From CADEDH01 sp965263455 (GTDB taxonomy: Bacteria > Actinomycetota > Acidimicrobiia > Acidimicrobiales > SZUA-35), in contig CBDHHN010000004.1 of assembly GCA_965263455.1 (NCBI GenBank), positions 2,666,001 through 2,730,000 on the forward strand: a stretch of 64,000 nt of DNA, written 5' to 3'. Positions 42,462-51,413 of this stretch are shown one piece after another. Below the pieces are notes generated by a model. That model had not been told where the DNA came from, did not search any database, and saw only the letters and a program-made list of their open reading frames with translations. The stretch's first letter is position 1, and each line of letters begins with the position of its first letter. Made by a program: the position numbers and the translations under genes.

Positions 42462-44090
42462 ATGTTGAAGAACCGGCGCCTGCTGTTGGCGCTGCTATCC
42501 GTCTTCATTCTCGTCGCCGCTGCCTGCGGAGGTGACTCCGACGAGTCGGCAGACGAAACCGAGGACGCCGTCGAAGCCACCGGTGACGACACCGAGTCGG
42601 AGGAGACCGACGACGGTGGGGAAACCGACGAAACCCCGGCCCCGGCTCCGGAGGGCGAGATCGACCGGGACGCCACCCTGATCTACGCCACGTCCTTCGT
42701 GGCCAACAGCCTCGACGTTCCCCGGGTCAGTACCGACTTCGCCTTCACCCACGTCGATCCCATCTACGACACCCTGGTCCGACGCACCGCAGGCGGTGAG
42801 TTGGTGCCGGGAGTGGCCGATTCCTGGGAGGTCACCGCCGAATCGATCACGTTCACGATCGCCGACGGCCGTACCTTCCACGACGACACCCCGATCGACG
42901 CCGAGGCCGTCAAGGCCAACCTCGACCGGATCATCAACTGTGAGTGCCGGTTCGACGTACTGCTCAGCGCCGTGTCGTCGGTCGAGGCCGACGGCAACCA
43001 GGTGGTGCTGAACCTGACCGAGCCCGCGGGTTCGCTGCTCGAGGTCCTGTCGGACATCCCCGGCATGCTCGCCAGCCCGGCCAGCTTCGAGAACGAGGAT
43101 CTCGACGTGAACCCGGTCGGTTCCGGCCCCTTCACGGTCCGTGAGTACACCGACGGCGGCATCTCCTACGACAAGTGGGACGGCTACCACGACGCCGACA
43201 GCATCCAGTACGCCGCCCTCGAGGTCCGCAGCATTCCGGACGACAACACCCGGATCTCCGGGTACATCTCCGGCGAGCTCGACATCGGTCTCGCTCGACT
43301 GGGTCAGCTGGCTGAGGCCGAGGCCGGCGGTCTGACCATCCTGACCCAGGCCCAGGCCCAGGTCTATCAGCTCGTGGTCGAGACCGATCGTGGCCCGCTG
43401 GCCGATCCCGACGTTCGCCGTGCCATCAGCCACGCCCTCGATCGGGAGGCCATCAGCCAGGGTCTGTACGACGGGAACTGCACCCCGACCGTGCAGCCTT
43501 ATCCCGAGGGCTTCCCCGGCTACGTCGCCGACGCCACCGTCGAGAGGTACGCCGCCTACGACCCCGACCTGGCCCGTCAGCTGCTGGCCGATGCCGGTTA
43601 CCCGGACGGCTTCGAGATCAACATGGGCGCTCCGGCCATCACCAACTACACCAACCAGTTGGAGATCTACCAGGCCCAGCTGGCCGAGATCGGTATCACC
43701 GTCGAGGCCGTTCCCGATGAGTCCCGTACCTTCGTCGAGCGGCTGAGCGCCGGCGAGTACGACACCTGGCTCGGCCCGAACACCACGGCCCGTCCGTCGT
43801 CGATCAACTTCTGGCGTGCCTACTACGCCCCCGACGGCGCTCGGAACTCCGGTGGCTACGAGCTGCCCGACATCGCCAACCTGATCGCCGCCACCGAGTC
43901 GGCGCCCAGTGCGGCCGAGCAGACGGCGGCCCTGGAGACCATGGTGAGCACCAGCCTCGACGAGGGCGCCCGGGCGATCATCGTCTGCGCTCCGAAGATC
44001 GTGGCGGTCCACAATGACAACATCGGCGGCTACGAGATCCCGCTCGCCGGGAACAACAGCCTCCGCGACGTCTACAAGACCGCAGGCTGA
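42462..44090 (+). CDS. Peptide/nickel-type ABC transporter substrate-binding lipoprotein
   Basis: The 542-residue protein has a signal peptide with lipobox (LVAAACGG), a long acidic Glu/Asp/Thr linker, and the family 5 solute-binding fold: PIYDTLVRRTAGGELVPGVADSWEV, GRTFHDDTPIDAEAVKANLDRI, VGSGPFTVREY, VRRAISHALDREAISQGLYDG. It binds oligopeptides or a related solute outside and hands it to the permeases encoded next. The ATG follows an AGGGGAG site. It is the first gene of a five-gene importer operon. Confidence 0.93.
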   Translation: MLKNRRLLLALLSVFILVAAACGGDSDESADETEDAVEATGDDTESEETDDGGETDETPAPAPEGEIDRDATLIYATSFVANSLDVPRVSTDFAFTHVDPIYDTLVRRTAGGELVPGVADSWEVTAESITFTIADGRTFHDDTPIDAEAVKANLDRIINCECRFDVLLSAVSSVEADGNQVVLNLTEPAGSLLEVLSDIPGMLASPASFENEDLDVNPVGSGPFTVREYTDGGISYDKWDGYHDADSIQYAALEVRSIPDDNTRISGYISGELDIGLARLGQLAEAEAGGLTILTQAQAQVYQLVVETDRGPLADPDVRRAISHALDREAISQGLYDGNCTPTVQPYPEGFPGYVADATVERYAAYDPDLARQLLADAGYPDGFEINMGAPAITNYTNQLEIYQAQLAEIGITVEAVPDESRTFVERLSAGEYDTWLGPNTTARPSSINFWRAYYAPDGARNSGGYELPDIANLIAATESAPSAAEQTAALETMVSTSLDEGARAIIVCAPKIVAVHNDNIGGYEIPLAGNNSLRDVYKTAG

Positions 44091-44150
44091 TGCTGTGCCG
44101 GGTATGACCCACCCACCGACCACCTGGTCGGCGCCCGAGGAGCTCCAACC

Positions 44151-45098
44151 GTGAGTTGGCGGCTTTTCCTGCGCCGGCTGGGTGGCGCGGTGCTGGTCGT
44201 GTTCCTGGCCAGTGTCCTGGTGGCCCTCATGGTCCACCTGGTGCCCGGGGATGCGGCCAGCGCCGTGGCCGGCGACAACGCCAGCGCCGAACAGATCGAG
44301 GCGACCCGGCAGCAACTGGGCCTCGACCGGCCCATCCTGGTCCAGTACTTCGACTGGGCCACCAGCGCCCTGCGGGGCGACTTCGGGGAGTCGCTGATCA
44401 CGAACAGGCCCGTGATCGACATGATCCGACAGGTCCTCCCGGCGACCCTCAGCATCACGCTCGCCGCCACCGTGGTGGCGATCGTCATCGGGGTCACCCT
44501 GGGGGGCCTGGCCGGTGTGCGTCGCGGCCTGACCGACCGGGTCCTGTCCCTCGGGGCCAGTCTCGGCATCGCCATGCCCAGCTTCTGGGTGGGCATGCTG
44601 CTGGTGACGTTCTTGGCCCTCGAGTTCGATCTGTTCCCGGCGCTCGACTACACGCCGATCACCGAAAGCCCGCTCGACTGGCTCCACCACATCACCTTGC
44701 CGGCTCTGGCCCTCGGCCTCGGCATGTCGGCCGAGGTGGCTCGCCAGACCCGGGGTGGCGTGGTCGACGTGATGGCCCAGCCCTACATCCGTACGGCTCG
44801 GGCCAAGGGGGCGCCGGGCGGCCGGCTGTTCACCCGCCACGTGGCCCGTAACGCTGCGATTCCGGTGGTGACCGTGCTCGGACTCCAGATCGGACGGCTC
44901 CTGGGTGGGGTCATCATCATCGAGCAGGTCTTCGCCATCAACGGTCTGGGCACGATGGCGGTCCGGGCCGTGAGTGATCGGGACTTCCCGGTCATCCAGG
45001 CCTACGTGCTGTTGACCACCGTCATCGTCGTCACCGTGAACCTGCTCGTCGACCTGTCCTACGGTTGGATCAACCCCCGAGTGCGACGGGAGGAGTGA
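44151..45098 (+). CDS. ABC transporter permease (DppB/OppB type)
   Basis: The 315-residue protein has six predicted membrane helices: an N-terminal helix (LGGAVLVVFLASVLVALMVHLVPGD), the periplasmic domain, and the permease signature EVARQTRGGVVDVMAQPYIRTARAKGAPGGRLFTRHVARNA, the EAA-like loop that docks the ATPase. GTG 44151 follows an AGGAG site. It pairs with the next permease to form the channel. Confidence 0.93.
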   Translation: MSWRLFLRRLGGAVLVVFLASVLVALMVHLVPGDAASAVAGDNASAEQIEATRQQLGLDRPILVQYFDWATSALRGDFGESLITNRPVIDMIRQVLPATLSITLAATVVAIVIGVTLGGLAGVRRGLTDRVLSLGASLGIAMPSFWVGMLLVTFLALEFDLFPALDYTPITESPLDWLHHITLPALALGLGMSAEVARQTRGGVVDVMAQPYIRTARAKGAPGGRLFTRHVARNAAIPVVTVLGLQIGRLLGGVIIIEQVFAINGLGTMAVRAVSDRDFPVIQAYVLLTTVIVVTVNLLVDLSYGWINPRVRREE

Positions 45099-45102
45099 GC
45101 TC

Positions 45103-46053
45103 ATGAGCTTTGACACCACGACCCCGACCGAGTCGGCCACCCTCGAACCCCCGGGATCGTCCCTGTCTGGGCCCGCCCCGGACCTCGACGGGCCGGTGGA
45201 GGAGTTCGTCCCGGCTCGGACCCACCGCTCGGTCTTCCGGCGGCTGCTGAGCAATCGGGCGGCCTCGGTCGCGGGTGGCTTCCTGGTCCTGTTGGCGGTG
45301 GCCGCCATCTTCGCCCCGGTCCTCGCCCCCCACGATCCCAACAAGCAGGACCTGCTCAACACCCTGCAGGGCCCCAGCCTCGACAACTGGCTCGGCACCG
45401 ACAACAAGGGTCGGGACGTGTTCAGCCGGATCCTGTTCGCGGCCCGGGTCGCCCTGATGGCCCCGCTGCTGGCGGTCACGGTGGGGGTCGTGCTCGGTGT
45501 CCCCGCGGGGCTGCTGGCCGGTACCACCCGGGGCCGGATCGACCGGCTCCTGGGCCGCCTGGCCGACACCATCCTCAGCATCCCGCCCCTGGTGACGGCG
45601 CTCGCCATCGTGGCCATCCTCGGCCCTGGCCTGACCAACGCCATGCTGGCCATCGGCATCGTCTATGCCCCTCGCCTGTTCCGGGTGGTTCGGGGCGCCA
45701 CGATGTCGGTCAGTGAGGAGTTGTACGTCGACGCCAGCCGATCGGTCGGCTGCTCGACCCCACGACTCCTGTGGGCCCACGTGCTTCCGAACATCTCGGG
45801 GCCGCTGCTGGTGCAGATCAGCCTCATGATGGGCTTCTCGCTCCTGGCCGAAGCCTCGCTGAGCTTCCTCGGCCTCGGCATCCAGATCCCCAACTCGAGC
45901 TGGGGCAGCATGTTGCGCGACGCCTATCAGGACAAGTTCAAGGCCCCCTACGCCGTGATCCCACCGGGCCTGGCCATGACGGTGACCATCCTGGCCTTCA
46001 ACACGCTCGGTGACGGCCTGCGGGACGTGGTTTCGGCTCGGAGGCGTCAGTGA
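45103..46053 (+). CDS. ABC transporter permease (DppC/OppC type)
   Basis: The 316-residue protein has a long N-terminal cytoplasmic segment, then six membrane helices, GTDNKGRDVFSRILFAARVAL typical of the DppC family, and the docking loop RVVRGATMSVSEELYVDASRSVGCSTPRLLWAHVLPN. It starts four bases after the first permease stop. Together they make the membrane pore. Confidence 0.93.
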   Translation: MSFDTTTPTESATLEPPGSSLSGPAPDLDGPVEEFVPARTHRSVFRRLLSNRAASVAGGFLVLLAVAAIFAPVLAPHDPNKQDLLNTLQGPSLDNWLGTDNKGRDVFSRILFAARVALMAPLLAVTVGVVLGVPAGLLAGTTRGRIDRLLGRLADTILSIPPLVTALAIVAILGPGLTNAMLAIGIVYAPRLFRVVRGATMSVSEELYVDASRSVGCSTPRLLWAHVLPNISGPLLVQISLMMGFSLLAEASLSFLGLGIQIPNSSWGSMLRDAYQDKFKAPYAVIPPGLAMTVTILAFNTLGDGLRDVVSARRRQ

Positions 46054-47078
46054 CCGAATCGAACAACGGTGCACCGGTCCTGTCGGTCCAGGAGCTCACG
46101 GTCGATCTCCAGGGCGCCGACGTCCAGGCGGGCCTCGTCGAGGACGTCAGCTTCGACGTGTTCCCCAACCGGACCCTGGCCCTCATCGGCGAGTCCGGGT
46201 GCGGTAAGACCATGACGGCCATGGCCATTCTCGGCCTTTTGCCGCCAGCCATCCACGCCAACGGGGGCCGGATCCTGTTCGACGATCGGGACCTGCTCGA
46301 CCTCGACGAGGCGGACCTGCGCCAGATCCGGGGCGGCACGATCGGCATGATCTTCCAGGATCCGATGAGCAGCCTGAACCCCACCATGAAGGTGGGGGAG
46401 CAGATCGTCGAGGCCAGACGGCTCCACGTCGCCGAGTCCAAGGCCGACTCGGCCAAGCGAGCGGTCGAGCTGCTGGATCAGGTCGGTATCCCCAATGCCG
46501 AACGTCGGGCCGAGGCCTACCCGTTCGAGATGAGCGGGGGTATGCAGCAGCGGGTCATGATCGCCATGGCCATCGCCTGCGACCCCAAACTGCTCATCGC
46601 CGACGAGCCGACCACGGCCCTCGACGTGACCATCCAGGCCGAGATCCTGGATCTGATGGCCAGCCTCCAGGAGGATCGGGGGATGGGCATTCTGCTCGTC
46701 ACCCACGACCTGGGGGTGGTGGCCGACTTCGCCGATGACGTGGCCGTCATGTACGCCGGGCACCTGGTCGAGTACGGGTCGGTGCGAGAGGTCTTCCAGC
46801 GGCCCAAGCACCCCTACGCCCGAGGTCTGCTGGAGGCCATGCCCCAGGGGGCCAAGCCGCGGACGCAGCTGGCCACCGTGACCGGTCGGGTGCCGCTCGC
46901 CGGTCAGTTCCCGGCCGGTTGCCGGTTCCGGACCCGGTGCCCCTACGTCACCGAGGACTGCACCAGCACTGACCTGCAGACCATCGACGTCGGATTCAAC
47001 CACCGGTCCCGATGCATCCGGGTCCAGTCGGGCGACCTCAACCTCGAACCACGGACGGCTCGCCATGTCGATCACTGA
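46050..47078 (+). CDS. ABC transporter ATPase (DppD/OppD type)
   Basis: The 342-residue ATPase has Walker A GESGCGKTM, Q-loop IFQDPMSSLNP, signature SGGMQQRVMIAMAIA, Walker B LLIADEPTTALD and the H-loop THDLGVVADFADDVAVMY. The C-terminal extension with four cysteine-like positions (GCRFRTRCPYVTEDC) is the 4Fe-4S-linked tail known in OppD/DppD. GTG overlaps the permease stop by 4 bp. Confidence 0.94.
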   Translation: MTESNNGAPVLSVQELTVDLQGADVQAGLVEDVSFDVFPNRTLALIGESGCGKTMTAMAILGLLPPAIHANGGRILFDDRDLLDLDEADLRQIRGGTIGMIFQDPMSSLNPTMKVGEQIVEARRLHVAESKADSAKRAVELLDQVGIPNAERRAEAYPFEMSGGMQQRVMIAMAIACDPKLLIADEPTTALDVTIQAEILDLMASLQEDRGMGILLVTHDLGVVADFADDVAVMYAGHLVEYGSVREVFQRPKHPYARGLLEAMPQGAKPRTQLATVTGRVPLAGQFPAGCRFRTRCPYVTEDCTSTDLQTIDVGFNHRSRCIRVQSGDLNLEPRTARHVDH

Positions 47079-48096
47079 TGACCGCACGGGCCCGGCCGGG
47101 GCTCCCGCCACCGACGGCTCCGAGTTGGTGCTGACCGGGTCGGGCCTCAACAAACGGTTCCCCATCGCCCGCAGTCTGCTCGGACGGGTCACCCAACGTC
47201 TGGTGGCGGTGGACGACGCCGACCTCGAACTGGCCCCGGGCGAGACGCTGGGCATCGTGGGAGAGAGCGGTTCGGGCAAGACCACCCTGGGCCGCATGCT
47301 GGCCCATCTGATCGAGGCCGACGAGGGCTCGATCGAGGTGTTGGGTCGCCACGTGGGCGAAGACAAGGCCGACCGCCAGTGGCTCCGGCGCAACATCCAG
47401 ATGATCTTCCAGGATCCGTTCTCCTCGCTCGATCCGACCAAGACCGTCCGCTACACGGTCAAAGAACCGTTGGTGGTGCAGAAGATCGGCGATCGGGCCA
47501 ACGACGACGCCCGGGTCGACGAGCTGTTGGAGCAGGTCGGCCTGCCTCGGGCCTTCGCCGACCGATACCCGGAGGAACTCTCGGGTGGTCAGCGCCAGCG
47601 GGTCTCGATCGCGCGGGCCCTGGCCCCGGACCCGCCCATCCTGATCGCCGACGAGCCGACCTCGGCCCTCGATCTGTCGACCCGATCCGAGATCATCAAC
47701 CTGCTGCTCCGGTTGCAGGAGGAACGGTCGCTGGCCATGGTCGTCATCAGTCACGACTTCGCCACGATCCGCCACCTGTCGCATCGGATCGCGGTGATGT
47801 ACATGGGTCGGATCGTGGAGCACGGCGACGCGGAGCGCATCGCCGAGGATCCCGAGCACCCCTACACCAGGGCCTTGATGTCGGCCGTGCCCGGCATCGA
47901 CCCCGACGAGAATCGGCTGGGGACCCGGGTCGTGCTGAGCGGCCTGCACCCCAACCCGGCCAACCTGCCCCCGGGCTGCCGCTTCCAGTCGCGGTGTCCC
48001 GACGTGCAGGACGTGTGCCGCAGCGAGACGCCGCCGGTTGTCGAACTGCCGGGCCGGGCGGTGGAATGTCACGTCGTGGCCCAACGCCACGGCTGA
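47065..48096 (+). CDS. ABC transporter ATPase (DppF/OppF type)
   Basis: The 343-residue partner ATPase has GESGSGKTTLGRML, FQDPFSSLDPTKTV, SGGQRQRVSIARALA, LIADEPTSALD and SHDFATIRHLSHRIAVMY, plus the Cys-containing tail CRFQSRCPDVQDVC. Its ATG overlaps the previous gene by 14 bases. It completes the importer; both ATPases drive uptake with the two permeases. Confidence 0.94.
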   Translation: MSITDDRTGPAGAPATDGSELVLTGSGLNKRFPIARSLLGRVTQRLVAVDDADLELAPGETLGIVGESGSGKTTLGRMLAHLIEADEGSIEVLGRHVGEDKADRQWLRRNIQMIFQDPFSSLDPTKTVRYTVKEPLVVQKIGDRANDDARVDELLEQVGLPRAFADRYPEELSGGQRQRVSIARALAPDPPILIADEPTSALDLSTRSEIINLLLRLQEERSLAMVVISHDFATIRHLSHRIAVMYMGRIVEHGDAERIAEDPEHPYTRALMSAVPGIDPDENRLGTRVVLSGLHPNPANLPPGCRFQSRCPDVQDVCRSETPPVVELPGRAVECHVVAQRHG

Positions 48097-48160
48097 GCCG
48101 CGCAGCTCCCCCGCCCGGCGGGCCATGGCCGGGCGCCGGGGCCCATGGGATACTCGTGGG

Positions 48161-49861
48161 GTGCAGCGAGCCGAATTGCTTCCCCTGGTCCGTCGTTCGG
48201 TGATCGGAAGGGACGAGGTGGTCGACGGCCCCTACGGCCCCCGCCCCGTCGTCTACGCCGACTACACCGCCTCGGGCCGGGCCCTGAGCTTCGTCGAGGA
48301 CTACATCCGGTCGACGGTCCTGCCCCTCTACGCCAACACCCACACCGAGTCGTCGGGTACCGGCCTGCAGACCACGCGCTTCCGGGAGGAGGCCCGCGAC
48401 ATCATCGCCCGCTGCACCGGGGCGACCGACGAGCATGCCGTGCTGTTCTGCGGTAGCGGATCGACCGCCGCCATCGACAAGATCATCGGGGTGCTGGGGC
48501 TGCGGATCCCGTCGGAGCTGGAGGACCGGTTCCACCTGTCGGATCAGATCCCGGCCCACGAGCGACCCGTCATCTTCATCGGGCCCTACGAGCATCACTC
48601 CAACGAGTTGCCGTGGCGGGAGTCGATCGGTGACGTGGTCACCATCGACGAGGACGCCGACGGCCACCTCGACGCCGACCAACTGGCCCGCGAGCTCGAA
48701 CGCCACGCCGACCGCCCACTGAAGATCGGGTCCTTCTCGGCCGCCTCCAACGTCACCGGCATCATCACCGACACCCGGGCGGTGTCCGCCCTGCTCCACC
48801 GGCACGGGGCGTTGGCCTTCTGGGACTTCGCCGCCGCCGCCCCCTACGTCGAGCTCGACATGGGTTCGAGCGGCGACGGCAACGACGACTACTACGACGC
48901 CGTGTTCGTCTCCCCCCACAAGCTGATCGGGGGGCCGGGGACGCCGGGTCTGCTGGTGGCCCGACGGGAGCTGTTCACCAACCGGGTACCCGACGTGCCG
49001 GGCGGCGGAACGGTGGCCTACGTCAACCCCACCTCCCACGACTACCTCGACGACGTCGAGCATCGGGAGGAGGGAGGCACCCCGGCCATCATCGGGACCA
49101 TCCGGGCCGGGCTGGTGTTCCAACTCAAGGAGGCGGTCGGGGTCGAGGTGATCCGGGACCGGGAGGAGCATTTCGTCCGCCGGGCCATCGACACCTGGGC
49201 CGCCGACCCCAACCTCCACGTGCTCGGCAACCACCGGGCCGAGCGGCTGTCGATCGTGTCGTTCGTGGTCCGCCACGGGGACAGGGGATTCCTGCACCAC
49301 AACTACGTGGTGGCCCTCCTCAACGACCTGTTCGGTATCCAATCCCGCGGTGGCTGCTCGTGTGCCGGGCCCTACGGGCATCGCCTGCTCGGCATCGACC
49401 TGGACCGTTCGCTGGAGTTCGAGCGGGAGATCAACCGGGGGTGCGAGGGCATCAAGCCGGGCTGGGTCCGGATCAACTTCAACTACTTCATCGACGATGA
49501 CACCTTCGACTATCTGCTGGAGGCCGTGAAGTTCGTGGCCCGCCACGGGGCCTCGCTCCTGGTCGACTACCGGTTCGATCCCGAGTCCGGACTGTGGCAC
49601 CACCGCCTCCCCCGGGAGGCACCGATGAGCCTCCACGACCTGACCTACGACGAGGACGGCCTCCGGTACGAGGACCATCGCTGTCGTCTCGGGTCGGTCA
49701 GTCTGGCCAGTTTCCTGGACGAGGCCTCCGCCATCGTCGCCGCCAGGACGGCCGCGGCCACAGCCGAGCCGGTCCCGCCACCCGAGACCACGGCCGACTT
49801 CGAACACCTGCGCTGGTTCCCCTATCCGGCGGAGATGGCCGCCGTTGGCCACCAGCGCTGA
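48161..49861 (+). CDS. Class V aminotransferase / cysteine desulfurase-like enzyme with long C-terminal extension
   Basis: The 566-residue PLP enzyme follows the SufS/NifS pattern: VVYADYTASGRALSFVEDYIR, NTHTESSGTGLQTT, the nucleotide-sized GSGSTAAIDKIIG, the lysine in SPHKLIGGPGTPGLL, and RGGCSCAGPYGHRLLG with candidate catalytic cysteines. Normal desulfurases have about 400 residues; here about 170 more follow (INRGCEGIKPGWVRINFNYFID and onward to PPPETTADFEH). The start is GTG 48161. It is the first gene after the importer, on the same strand, 64 bp away. It might handle a thiol- or amino-compound taken up by the importer, which is inference. Confidence 0.82.
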   Translation: MQRAELLPLVRRSVIGRDEVVDGPYGPRPVVYADYTASGRALSFVEDYIRSTVLPLYANTHTESSGTGLQTTRFREEARDIIARCTGATDEHAVLFCGSGSTAAIDKIIGVLGLRIPSELEDRFHLSDQIPAHERPVIFIGPYEHHSNELPWRESIGDVVTIDEDADGHLDADQLARELERHADRPLKIGSFSAASNVTGIITDTRAVSALLHRHGALAFWDFAAAAPYVELDMGSSGDGNDDYYDAVFVSPHKLIGGPGTPGLLVARRELFTNRVPDVPGGGTVAYVNPTSHDYLDDVEHREEGGTPAIIGTIRAGLVFQLKEAVGVEVIRDREEHFVRRAIDTWAADPNLHVLGNHRAERLSIVSFVVRHGDRGFLHHNYVVALLNDLFGIQSRGGCSCAGPYGHRLLGIDLDRSLEFEREINRGCEGIKPGWVRINFNYFIDDDTFDYLLEAVKFVARHGASLLVDYRFDPESGLWHHRLPREAPMSLHDLTYDEDGLRYEDHRCRLGSVSLASFLDEASAIVAARTAAATAEPVPPPETTADFEHLRWFPYPAEMAAVGHQR

Positions 49862-49886
49862 GCCGAGTACGACAGGAGCCTCCACC

Positions 49887-50627
49887 ATGTCCCGACGCGT
49901 CGCCCTGGTCTGCAATGCCAGCTTCTACGTGGGCCCCGACCTGGCCCGGGTCCTGGCCCAGCGGGGCCACGATCTGGTGGTCGGCGATCCGGCCGACGGC
50001 CTGGTGCCCGAACTCGAAGCGCTGGGGGCGACGGTCGAGGTCGTGCCCGACGTGATGCGCCTCGACGACCCGGGCTCGTCGGCGCGCCTGGTCGACGCCG
50101 CCCTGGAGCGGTTCGGCCGGCTCGACAGCGCCGCCTGGTTCACGGGCCGGGTGATCGGCGGGCCGTTCCTGGATGCCGACGTCGACCAACTCCGCAAGAA
50201 CCTGGAGGGCAACGTGGTGGCCGCCTTCCATGTGCTGCAGGCTTCGGTGCGGCCGATGGTCGCCCAGGGCGGCGGTCAGGTCCTGTTGATCACCAGTTCG
50301 GCCGGTCTCCGACCCACCCCCGGGATGGCGACCTATTCGGCCACCCGGGCCGCGGCCAACATGTTGGCCCGGAACGTGGCGGCCGAGGTGGCCCCTCACA
50401 ACGTCCAGGTCAACGTGGTCGGCACCAACTACATGGACTTCCCGGCGTTCCTGCAGGCCAGCGGCGCCACCGATCCCGAGGTCAGGGCTCGGATCGAGGC
50501 GCAGGTCCCGCTCCGTCGGCTGGGCGGGCTCGACGAGTTCGCCCACCTGTGTGCGGTGTTCGTCGACGGGACGGCCCGGTTCCAGACCGGCCAGACCGTG
50601 GGGTTCGACGGCGGCTGGTCGGGCTGA
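49887..50627 (+). CDS. Atypical short-chain dehydrogenase/reductase
   Basis: The 246-residue protein has the SDR fold order: LEGNVVAAFHVLQASVRPMV, the catalytic serines ITSSAG, and FQTGQTVGFDGGW at the end. But the active-site YxxxK reads YSATR, so the lysine is an arginine, and the cofactor turn near the start (CNASFYVGPDLARVLAQRG) lacks the TGxxxGIG pattern. It may bind NAD(P) differently or be a non-catalytic relative. ATG 49887 follows AGGAG. It is 25 bp after the aminotransferase gene, so the two probably form an operon. Confidence 0.85.
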   Translation: MSRRVALVCNASFYVGPDLARVLAQRGHDLVVGDPADGLVPELEALGATVEVVPDVMRLDDPGSSARLVDAALERFGRLDSAAWFTGRVIGGPFLDADVDQLRKNLEGNVVAAFHVLQASVRPMVAQGGGQVLLITSSAGLRPTPGMATYSATRAAANMLARNVAAEVAPHNVQVNVVGTNYMDFPAFLQASGATDPEVRARIEAQVPLRRLGGLDEFAHLCAVFVDGTARFQTGQTVGFDGGWSG

Positions 50628-50648
50628 GTGGCCTTCGGTCGACCGGTC

Positions 50649-51197
50649 TCAGGCCACGATGCGGACGATCACCGAGATCAGGGTGATCAGGGCGCCGGCC
50701 AGCAGCGCAAGGCCCCCTGCCGTCATCGCCACCAGGACGACGCCGCCGGCGAACACGATCGTGCTGAAGTCGAACAGCCGGAGGCGGGCCGTGCCCTCGC
50801 CGGCGTCGACGACGTGGTCGCCTCCGGTCGAGGTGACGAACTGGCCGACCTCCCGCCAGGGATCGTCGGGCGATGAGGCCTCACCGGCTCCGGCCGCCTG
50901 GTCCTCGGCCGCGGCTGGGCCTCCGAGCCGTCGCAGAACTGTGCCGTCCGGTCTGGAGATGACGACCTCGGTCTCGGGCGCGTCGGCCGGGACACTCACC
51001 GTCCAGCTTCCGGCGACGAGTTCGACGGTTTGTCGGCCCTCGACCTCGATCGCGTCCCCGGCGAGGAGAGCGAACCCGGCGATCATGATGGCGAAGAAGG
51101 CGATCACGCCCACGGCCATGATCGCCAAGCCGACGAAGATGCCGAGGTTGCTGCCGTGGTGGCGTCGCTGCCGGCGTGGTGGAGCAGGGAGCGGCAT
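50649..51197 (-). CDS. Two-helix membrane protein of unknown function
   Basis: The 182-residue protein has an N-terminal membrane helix after a basic stretch (RRQRRHHGSNLGIFVGLAIMAVGVIAFFAIMIAGFALLAGD), a beta-rich extracytoplasmic domain of about 95 residues (VELVAGSWTVSVPADAPETEVVISRPDG), and a C-terminal helix (IVFAGGVVLVAMTAGGLALLAGALITLISVIV). The domain between helices may be a small jelly-roll or signal-binding fold; I do not recognise it. ATG 51197 is chosen; GTG 51203 is in frame. Converges with the SDR gene. Confidence 0.7.
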   Translation of the reverse strand: MPLPAPPRRQRRHHGSNLGIFVGLAIMAVGVIAFFAIMIAGFALLAGDAIEVEGRQTVELVAGSWTVSVPADAPETEVVISRPDGTVLRRLGGPAAAEDQAAGAGEASSPDDPWREVGQFVTSTGGDHVVDAGEGTARLRLFDFSTIVFAGGVVLVAMTAGGLALLAGALITLISVIVRIVA

Positions 51198-51359
51198 GTT
51201 CACGATCGGACCGTAGCGGTACGTTGCGGGCCGGTTCGGTCGTGTGACCCCTGGCCGGGCAATCGCACCTGACGGTTCGCTTCGTTCGGCCGAAAACTCG
51301 GCTGAGCACACCGTCTCGTTGCTGTCAATCTCTTCCTGTAGAGCGAAGGAGGTGCAACC

Positions 51360-51404
51360 GTGTGGCCTCACTCCACTGAGGACCCTCGCCTCCTGCGGGG
51401 GTGA
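51360..51404 (+). CDS. 14-codon leader ORF in frame with the SARP regulator, ending in UGA
   Basis: A strong ribosome site (AAGGAGGTG at 51346) lies seven bases before GTG 51360, which opens a 14-codon frame ending in TGA 51402-51404. The regulator gene starts at ATG 51414, in the same frame, ten codons having no other stop; its own ribosome site is poor. The peptide (WPHSTEDPRLLRG after the start) has no clear attenuator composition. It could couple translation by reinitiation. A Sec-readthrough reading is discussed as a finding. Confidence 0.4.
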   Translation: MWPHSTEDPRLLRG

Positions 51405-51413
51405 CGGCGGGAC

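Noticed and set aside
42495..45659. A 1,054-codon open frame on the minus strand over the ABC importer genes
   Set aside because: The plus strand has complete binding-protein and permease genes with all motifs. The antisense frame is only open because stop codons are rare in this GC-rich DNA.
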